Positions 4,454 to 8,468 of a DNA stretch of 8,468 bases are shown here, one piece after another. The notes under the pieces were generated by a model that worked only from the letters and a program-made list of their open reading frames with translations, did not search any database and was not told where the DNA came from. Where the stretch lies: positions 1 through 8,468 of the forward strand of contig CALCUV010000132.1 of NCBI GenBank assembly GCA_937906765.1, written 5' to 3'. Source of the stretch: an uncultured Prevotella sp. (lineage in GTDB: Bacteria; Bacteroidota; Bacteroidia; Bacteroidales; Bacteroidaceae). The translations under genes were made by a program, and so were the position numbers. Each line of letters opens with the position of its first letter. Positions within the stretch are counted from its first letter, which is position 1.

Positions 4454-4671
4454 GTAGCCCCTTTTAAAGTGCAGATACAGCGACTAAAACCTGTAGGGCA
4501 TTTGGATAATGCAAGGATATGAACTAATTCCCAAAGCTTTAATTTATACTTAATCCAGACTAATGCTCGGATTTTTTCTTTTTTATTTCTATTTCCGTTG
4601 GATAAATTTGCAACAAATCCAATCTTCAGGAAGCCCAAGACTAAGGCACCTAAGACAAAAAAACGTAGCAT
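4441..4671 (-). CDS. Doubtful 76-aa membrane ORF
   Basis: From the first ATG the product has an N-terminal hydrophobic stretch (MLRFFVLGALVLGFLKIGFV), then a basic segment (NRNKKEK) and a Cys-containing tail. I recognise no family. No ribosome site or promoter is evident, and the stop lies inside a terminator hairpin, so this DNA may instead be a 3' untranslated region or an RNA gene of the upstream unit. A TTG five codons upstream (4686) would lengthen it. It is listed because a transmembrane segment plus a terminator is compatible with a small real gene. Confidence 0.28.
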   Translation of the reverse strand: MLRFFVLGALVLGFLKIGFVANLSNGNRNKKEKIRALVWIKYKLKLWELVHILALSKCPTGFSRCICTLKGATRSS

Positions 4672-4749
4672 ATTTGCCCACAGCAACCCATTTTGTAGTG
4701 AGATTTAGCGTTGTAGAAACAAAGTAGTGTGGAACCCTGAAAATGGTAT

Positions 4750-5172
4750 TTAGTCTTCGTCTTGTTCGTTTTCTTCTTTATATTGGGCTTTAGTTTGAAA
4801 CCCTTCTGTTATCTCACTTTCATGTATAATGTCTTTATAGAGCAGAAAATGATATACATTAGAATTACCATGAGTTATAGCATAGGCTTGGATAAATTTC
4901 CAATTAAATCTTCCCATGTAATTCATTGCATCCACCATTGAATTAAATTTCAATTTTTTACCATCGGTTCCGACCAGCTGTTGGTCACTCCCCCAAGTAA
5001 CTTTTTGTCCGAAATCTACAGCAACCTTTACTTTAGTTCCCATAAAATTAGCTGTACCTACTAATTCACAATAAACACGTTTTTTACCTTCTTCAATTTT
5101 TTCAGTTTGAGCAAAAGTGCTTGTGTTGAATGAAATAAATAACACAACAATCAAAAAAATAATTTTCTTCAT
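4750..5172 (-). CDS. Secreted hypothetical protein, 140 aa
   Basis: No known function. The start MKKIIFLIVVLFISFNTSTF is a clear Sec signal peptide; cleavage is likely after Ala21 (TFA-QTEK), so the protein is periplasmic or exported rather than a lipoprotein. The mature part has RVYCELVGTANFMGTKVKVA (Cys35 alone), VDFGQK, GKKLKFNSMVDAMNYMGRFNWKF near 71-93 and an acidic tail (KEENEQDED). The K-V-x-V-D-F-G-Q and FNSMVDAMNYMG segments look familiar from uncharacterised Bacteroides proteins often found in accessory regions (from memory). It lies 103 bases after the 190-aa membrane protein gene on the same strand and may be co-transcribed with it. No Shine-Dalgarno is seen. Confidence 0.8.
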   Translation of the reverse strand: MKKIIFLIVVLFISFNTSTFAQTEKIEEGKKRVYCELVGTANFMGTKVKVAVDFGQKVTWGSDQQLVGTDGKKLKFNSMVDAMNYMGRFNWKFIQAYAITHGNSNVYHFLLYKDIIHESEITEGFQTKAQYKEENEQDED

Positions 5173-5275
5173 GACTTTATTTTTTAGGTTAATAACTTTT
5201 TTTGTAAAGAAAAATCACAAATTCAAGGTATTTCTTATGTTTTTTTCACGCTTAAAATCATAGATATACTTTGCG

Positions 5276-5848
5276 TTAAGAAAAAGTTCCTGATAATTCT
5301 TCAGGTTTTATCCATACAAAAGAAGAAATACCCTTCTTGATACAAAGTTCACCTGTTTCTTGATTTATGTTTTTGATGTCATACTGTTTGCCTTTATAAA
5401 CAATAACGTCTCCAACATTGAAATTAGAGTTTAACACAGGAGACTCCTCTACAAATTCTTCTTGAATATACAGAGACTTCTTATTTATATACTTTTCATA
5501 CTCTTCTCTCTCCAAAGCACTTTGTTTCTGTTTACGTTCTTTAGCAGACTCAACACTATATTCACTATCAGTCATTGATCTACGCAACATCGTTTCTTGT
5601 ATGCCTTTTAAGCGTAATGAGATATTAGCTATAACTCTCAAAACCGCCCAAGATAATATAGAAGAAACCAGTACTGCACAGGCGATTCCAAAAATAACAG
5701 GACCTAATTCGACTGGATAGTCTGATATACTGAACAGAATTACTATTGTTGCGATAAATCCTAAAACAAGAGTTATATTAGCAATGACTCTTAAAGTTTC
5801 TTCTGCTGAAGATGAGATTTTGGGGATGTTTACATTTTTGTTTTCCAT
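5276..5848 (-). CDS. Two-helix membrane protein with C-terminal SH3-like domain, 190 aa
   Basis: Uncharacterised inner-membrane protein. A short soluble N-terminus is followed by transmembrane helices at about 21-42 and 48-70, a charged helical linker (80-130, rich in Lys/Glu, probably coiled) and a compact beta-type C-terminus at about 143-186 (FNVGDVIVYKGKQYDIKNIN), which reads like a small SH3/KOW-like barrel. LRVIANITL (19-27) and LRVIANISL (70-78) bracket the helix pair, an internal repeat with different codons. Similar two-helix proteins are common in Bacteroides (memory, not searched). AAGGAT lies 10 bases before the ATG and a TACATTTG box at 5886-5879 supplies a promoter. It may form a unit with the secreted 140-aa protein downstream. 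Confidence 0.8.
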   Translation of the reverse strand: MENKNVNIPKISSSAEETLRVIANITLVLGFIATIVILFSISDYPVELGPVIFGIACAVLVSSILSWAVLRVIANISLRLKGIQETMLRRSMTDSEYSVESAKERKQKQSALEREEYEKYINKKSLYIQEEFVEESPVLNSNFNVGDVIVYKGKQYDIKNINQETGELCIKKGISSFVWIKPEELSGTFS

Positions 5849-5878
5849 AATAACAAATCCTTAAGTTAATAGTTTCTA

Positions 5879-5886
5879 CAAATGTA
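5879..5886 (-). promoter_or_regulatory. -7 box of the 190-aa membrane protein gene
   Basis: Minus-strand TACATTTG is a perfect TAnnTTTG box about 30 bases before the start codon. No clear -33 TTTG stands at the usual spacing. Confidence 0.4.
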
Positions 5887-5956
5887 TAAACAATATTGCA
5901 TAAATAGTATTCTTACATATAGAAAAGATTTTCTAAAGTTTAACTTATAAAAAATT

Positions 5957-6031
5957 AAGAGTGACTTAGGAGAAATTATTTGAGACTTAGGACTAATTAA
6001 GTTACTCTTTGTTTTTCTTATGTGTGACTTA
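5957..6031. repeat. GACTTA repeats with a hairpin flanked by T-runs
   Basis: GACTTAGGA occurs at 5963-5971 and 5984-5992 (21 bases apart, two turns) and GTGACTTA again at 6024-6031. AAGAGTGACTTA (5957-5968) pairs with TAAGTTACTCTT (5998-6009) with one G-T mismatch, and T-rich DNA follows on both strands. This could be a bidirectional terminator or a regulator site array. Confidence 0.4.
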
Positions 6032-6293
6032 TGAAATAGCAATGAGATAATTCAGAAGGGTGGACAAAAAGTAGGATAAAATATTTGTAATTATATGAGT
6101 TCCATATCGTTGTAGGAATCATCATTGATATGCTAAAAAAAATGCTTTTATTGTAGTCCATCTAAGGTAGTCAAGAATGGCTTGAGAAGACGCGAACAGA
6201 TGTACAAATGTAACAAAATATAGGTATTTCATTAGTTTATACAAAACATTAACAATTCCAAAATTATATTCTACAACTCTTCGGTACCGAAGT

Positions 6294-6324
6294 ATTGTAA
6301 TTAAAATAAATAAAATTAACTTTG
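6294..6324 (+). promoter_or_regulatory. Promoter of the cytochrome c maturation operon
   Basis: TAACTTTG (6317-6324) matches TAnnTTTG exactly and ATTG (6294-6297) lies 19 bases upstream in the -33 position. Transcription would start near 6331, giving a 114-base leader before the ResB-like gene. Confidence 0.6.
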
Positions 6325-6332
6325 TCAAAGTT
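6318..6332. promoter_or_regulatory. 15-bp perfect palindrome on the -7 box, candidate operator
   Basis: AACTTTG-T-CAAAGTT is a perfect palindrome that covers most of the -7 box and the start region of the cytochrome operon. A dimeric repressor bound here would block transcription directly. Confidence 0.45.
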
Positions 6333-6368
6333 TTGCTAATTGATGTTTATTGTCGTATAGCGGATTTA

Positions 6369-6443
6369 ATGTTGGACAAGATGGTGTATAGTTCCACCAC
6401 TGAAGAAATGAAACGAAAAAATAGAATTACCTTTATCATTTGA
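6369..6443 (+). CDS. 24-codon leader ORF abutting the ResB-like gene
   Basis: An ATG ORF encodes MLDKMVYSSTTEEMKRKNRI and four more residues. Its TGA (6441-6443) ends one base before the ATG of the ResB-like gene, which has no ribosome site of its own. A ribosome finishing here could restart on the gene, so it may be a coupling leader. It also has no Shine-Dalgarno and could be chance. Confidence 0.25.
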   Translation: MLDKMVYSSTTEEMKRKNRITFII

Positions 6444-6444
6444 T

Positions 6445-7299
6445 ATGGAGATGTTGACAATAGACAAACGTTTATCTCATCGAAGGGTCGTCTGCATAGT
6501 AGGCGTGATGCTTTCTTTGTCTTTTATTGCTGAAATTGGTTTGGGTAGTTTCCCAGTAGGTATATTCAGTTTTCCTCTCAACATCTTGATTTTAGCATTG
6601 TGGATGATGCTGATAACGATAATGTTCCGCAATAGAGCGAATAATGCTTGCGCTGTATTTATGCTTTCACGCGAGGCTACGTGGTTGTCACTTGCCATGA
6701 TTGTGGTGATTGGCATAGTCCTCGGGTTACAACGCAAACCTTCGACCACTGCTTGGCCAATGGTTTTATCGTTAGTGTTCCTGCAGAGCCATGTGCTATT
6801 TGTTGTTTTGCGGGGTTGGCGTAACAAGAATGGCATACGATGGTGTTTCTGTGTAACACATATCGGTTTATTGCTCGCAGTAGGCGCAGGGTTCTGGGGA
6901 GCACCCGACCGTGAGAAGTGGCGTGCCCCTGTATATCATTTTGCGTCAAACGAGGCATTAACACCGGAAGGAAGGCTAAAGTTTTTGCCCTATACGATGG
7001 AGCTAAAAGACTTTTCAATTCAGCAATCCGATAGTGGCGCACCGACTCACTACGAAGCGCGGTTATTGGTAGATGGCAAGATTGTGACACTGAAAGTGAA
7101 CCATCCTTACGAACGAACACTAAGCGAAAAGATGTATCTTGTGAGTTTTTCTTCATTACCTAATGGAGAAAGATATGCTATTATTGAAATTGTCAACGAG
7201 CCCTGGCAATGGGTTTCAGCAACAGGCATAATAATGCTGATTGCTGGTGCCGTGCTTCTCTTTATACAAGGACCAAAGGAGAACCGACGCCCGAAGTAA
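6445..7299 (+). CDS. resB: ResB-like cytochrome c biogenesis membrane protein
   Basis: System II cytochrome c maturation component, inner membrane, working with CcsA to bring haem across the membrane and present it to reduced apocytochromes. The 284 residues contain hydrophobic segments near 15-35, 42-62, 80-95, 103-123 and 134-152, a periplasmic domain at about 155-255 and a final helix at 256-275. Family marks: TM histidine in CVTHIGLLLAVGAGFWGAPD (His139), and VNHPYE (219-224) in the periplasmic domain, where ResB proteins carry a conserved N-x-P segment. It is shorter than classical ResB/CcsB, like the variants seen in Bacteroidota. The gene pair with CcsA and the CxxCH protein downstream supports the role. 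Start at the first of two in-frame ATGs (6445, 6451). Confidence 0.85.
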   Translation: MEMLTIDKRLSHRRVVCIVGVMLSLSFIAEIGLGSFPVGIFSFPLNILILALWMMLITIMFRNRANNACAVFMLSREATWLSLAMIVVIGIVLGLQRKPSTTAWPMVLSLVFLQSHVLFVVLRGWRNKNGIRWCFCVTHIGLLLAVGAGFWGAPDREKWRAPVYHFASNEALTPEGRLKFLPYTMELKDFSIQQSDSGAPTHYEARLLVDGKIVTLKVNHPYERTLSEKMYLVSFSSLPNGERYAIIEIVNEPWQWVSATGIIMLIAGAVLLFIQGPKENRRPK

Positions 7300-7325
7300 G
7301 AGCAGAGGATAAACTTGTTTATACT

Positions 7326-7367
7326 ATGCCTTACGAGAAGGAGGTCAAGTCCACGAAGTGGAATTAA
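7326..7367 (+). CDS. 13-codon ORF overlapping an orphan Shine-Dalgarno
   Basis: A short ATG ORF (MPYEKEVKSTKWN) between the ResB-like and CcsA genes. The perfect anti-16S match AAGGAGGT (7338-7345) lies inside it with no ATG at a suitable distance; the nearest start is GTG at 7358. It is probably not a functional protein, but it marks an unusual leader rich in ribosome-site sequences. Confidence 0.15.
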   Translation: MPYEKEVKSTKWN

Positions 7368-7380
7368 AGGAGAAAGGACT

Positions 7381-7446
7381 ATGCAGACCGAATGGTTCCT
7401 TAGAACCTTAAAACCTCATAACCTAAAAAACTTATTGAACAATTAA
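7381..7446 (+). CDS. 21-codon leader ORF in frame with and abutting ccsA
   Basis: It encodes MQTEWFLRTLKPHNLKNLLN plus Asn, and its TAA (7444-7446) is directly followed, in the same frame, by the ccsA ATG. AGGAG (7368-7372) lies 8 bases before its ATG, a strong ribosome site, while ccsA itself has none. The sequence thus suggests that ribosomes load here and reinitiate on ccsA. A hairpin GGTTC/GAACC lies inside the ORF. Alternatively it is the remnant of a longer N-terminal extension broken by a stop codon. Confidence 0.45.
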   Translation: MQTEWFLRTLKPHNLKNLLNN

Positions 7447-8259
7447 ATGATTATGGGATGGGATATTTTTCCTTTTTGGGCAGGTATCGTTCTGCTGATA
7501 GCTACGACTTCTGCCACCTGGGCACTAATTAAAAAGGAGCGTAGCATTGTGGCTATAGCAACAATGTTGCTTGCTATTCTTGCTATGGGTGGTTTTATCG
7601 CCATGCTTTGGGCCACCCTTGAACGACCGCCTATGAGAACTATGGGCGAAACACGTTTGTGGAACTCCTTCTTCATTCTTATAGCAGGGTTGTTCACGTA
7701 TTCACGCTGGAAATACAGATGGATTATGTTGTTCTCAACTGTGCTTGCGGGGGTGTTCATTGTTATAAACATCGTCAGGCCAGAGATTCATGACCAAACA
7801 CTTATGCCAGCCTTGCAGAGTGTGTGGTTTGTGCCTCATGTCGCTATTTACATGTTTTCTTATGCATTACTTGGATGCGCCACATTACTATCAACCGTTG
7901 TGCTGATGCGTAAAAACTATGACATGGATAAGGCGATAGAAAAACTCCTGTATGCAGGGGTGGCTTTTCTTACGGTAGGAATGCTTACCGGCGCTTTGTG
8001 GGCGAAGGATGCATGGGGAGCCTATTGGAGTTGGGATGCGAAGGAGTCGTGGGCTTTGGCAACGTGGGGACTCTACCTGTTGGCAATACATCTGGGGTGG
8101 CGACGCAGAGGGCTCTTCCTTGCAACCGTTGTTGTGGCATTTTTGTCGTTGCAGATGTGTTGGTGGGGAGTGAACTACCTCCCGTCGGCAAAGAGTAGCG
8201 ACCATACATATACGCTCCAAACCTCGGAGTCGGCAAAAAACGAAAACGTAAAACCTTAA
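7447..8259 (+). CDS. ccsA: CcsA, system II cytochrome c synthase subunit
   Basis: Inner-membrane haem handling subunit of the CcsBA cytochrome c synthase, 270 residues. The tryptophan-rich WWD-type signature is plain: WGAYWSWDAKESWALATWGL at about 190-209, on the outer face, where haem is held. Haem-ligand candidates are His131 (FVPHVAIYMFSYALLG) and His215 (LLAIHLGWRRRG). A CWWGVNYLP stretch (238-246) matches the C-terminal CcsA motif, with His253 in the place where most members have a conserved histidine. About eight hydrophobic segments are visible. Length is normal for CcsA without a fused CcsB. It follows the ResB-like gene by 147 bases and precedes a CxxCH protein by only six bases, which fits a haem-maturation operon. 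Start at ATG 7447, with 7453 as alternative. Confidence 0.95.
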   Translation: MIMGWDIFPFWAGIVLLIATTSATWALIKKERSIVAIATMLLAILAMGGFIAMLWATLERPPMRTMGETRLWNSFFILIAGLFTYSRWKYRWIMLFSTVLAGVFIVINIVRPEIHDQTLMPALQSVWFVPHVAIYMFSYALLGCATLLSTVVLMRKNYDMDKAIEKLLYAGVAFLTVGMLTGALWAKDAWGAYWSWDAKESWALATWGLYLLAIHLGWRRRGLFLATVVVAFLSLQMCWWGVNYLPSAKSSDHTYTLQTSESAKNENVKP

Positions 8260-8265
8260 AAAAAT

Positions 8266-8468
8266 ATGCCTATGAAGAAGATTAAACTACTGCTTGTTGC
8301 GGCACTCGTTGTTGTCGTAGCACTCTTTGTGGTCTATCGCGTGGTAAATCGACCACCTGCTGCCGACCAGCCTATCGAGGCTCGTGTGTTGGCTATTTTG
8401 GAGGATGGCGGCTGTATGAGTTGCCACTCGGCAGAGCCTGTATTACCATTCTACACCACACTACCTAT
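8266..8468 (+). CDS. Haem-binding c-type cytochrome / cytochrome c peroxidase N-terminus (partial)
   Basis: Only the first 67 residues are in the window. An N-terminal membrane anchor or signal (IKLLLVAALVVVVALFVVYRVV, about 5-27) leads to a periplasmic part with one covalent haem site, CMSCH at 50-54, in the context DGGCMSCHSAEPVLPFYTTLP. The motif GCxxCHSxxPxLPFY is that of the haem-binding domain fused in front of many Bacteroidota cytochrome c peroxidases, which would reduce hydrogen peroxide in the periplasm; the rest lies beyond the right edge, so the peroxidase part is inferred. It starts six bases after ccsA, so the enzyme and its maturation machinery are co-transcribed. A second in-frame ATG at 8272 is possible. 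Confidence 0.8.
   Translation, partial: MPMKKIKLLLVAALVVVVALFVVYRVVNRPPAADQPIEARVLAILEDGGCMSCHSAEPVLPFYTTLP

Larger units (their letters stand above)
5849..6444. other. 596-bp gene-poor divergent spacer
   Basis: No convincing gene of usual length. A TTG-started frame at 6122-6328 is low-complexity and probably spurious. The spacer carries the leftward promoter box at 5879-5886, a repeat/hairpin cluster (5957-6031) and the rightward promoter, palindrome and micro-ORF of the cytochrome operon (6294-6443). The rest is unremarkable AT-rich DNA. Confidence 0.6.

Noticed and set aside
6122..6328. Leftward 68-codon hydrophobic open frame
   Set aside because: TTG start, AT-driven composition, and it runs through the promoter of the cytochrome operon.
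6477..7156. Leftward frames opposite the ResB-like gene
   Set aside because: Shadows of a well-supported membrane protein gene.
7346..7364. Small hairpin TCCAC-GAA-GTGGA between resB-like and ccsA genes
   Set aside because: Only five base pairs with a three-base loop and no T-run; too weak to call a terminator or riboswitch.
7443..8236. Leftward and alternative-frame ORFs across ccsA
   Set aside because: Shadows; the CcsA frame has the WWD signature and haem-ligand histidines.
1..8468. CRISPR array, complete tRNA or rRNA gene, reverse transcriptase or retron
   Set aside because: No regularly spaced 25-40 bp repeats, no full cloverleaf, and no YxDD-type protein were found.

Overview
The window reads as a stretch of a Bacteroidota (probably Bacteroidales) chromosome. 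Evidence: several gene starts are preceded by the Bacteroidota promoter box TAnnTTTG; the immunity and replication proteins have the composition of Bacteroides/Prevotella prophage-type genes; and a system II cytochrome c maturation pair (ResB-like, CcsA) stands before a haem-binding cytochrome c peroxidase-type gene. The genus cannot be fixed from sequence alone.

Layout. (1) 1-2420 is the end of a prophage-like element. A leftward operon of three overlapping genes (61-aa putative DNA-binding protein, LuxR-type regulator with a four-cysteine region, CHC2/TOPRIM primase running off the left edge) diverges from a rightward 131-aa XRE/CI-like repressor. The 145-bp region between them holds promoter boxes and a palindrome, which looks like a lysogeny switch. 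A strong terminator closes the repressor unit. (2) 2421-4440 is AT-rich, mostly non-coding accessory DNA. It has three 11-bp iterons, a GC-rich compound hairpin, a 62-aa ORF, two tiny paralogous ORFs that resemble only the N-terminal arm of XRE (HigA-type) antitoxins, a 3' relic of an antitoxin-like HTH gene, repeated operator-like sites and several hairpins. It looks like a graveyard or exchange zone of toxin-antitoxin and mobile DNA. No integrase or transposase is visible. (3) 4441-5848 holds leftward hypothetical genes: a doubtful small membrane ORF ending in a terminator, a secreted 140-aa protein and a two-helix 190-aa membrane protein with an internal repeat. (4) 5849-6444 is a 596-bp gene-poor spacer with short repeats and the promoter of the next operon. 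(5) 6445 to the right edge is a rightward cytochrome c operon: ResB-like protein, CcsA, then the start of a CxxCH protein. ResB and CcsA are each immediately preceded by a short ORF whose stop codon abuts the gene start.

How they fit together. The prophage-like repressor probably controls both its own promoter and the primase operon. ResB and CcsA would form the haem-delivery and ligation complex that matures periplasmic c-type cytochromes, including the CxxCH protein encoded directly downstream. No complete new defence system is evident. The least explained parts are the paired micro-antitoxin ORFs, the iteron/hairpin region after the repressor, and the micro-ORF leaders of the cytochrome operon.
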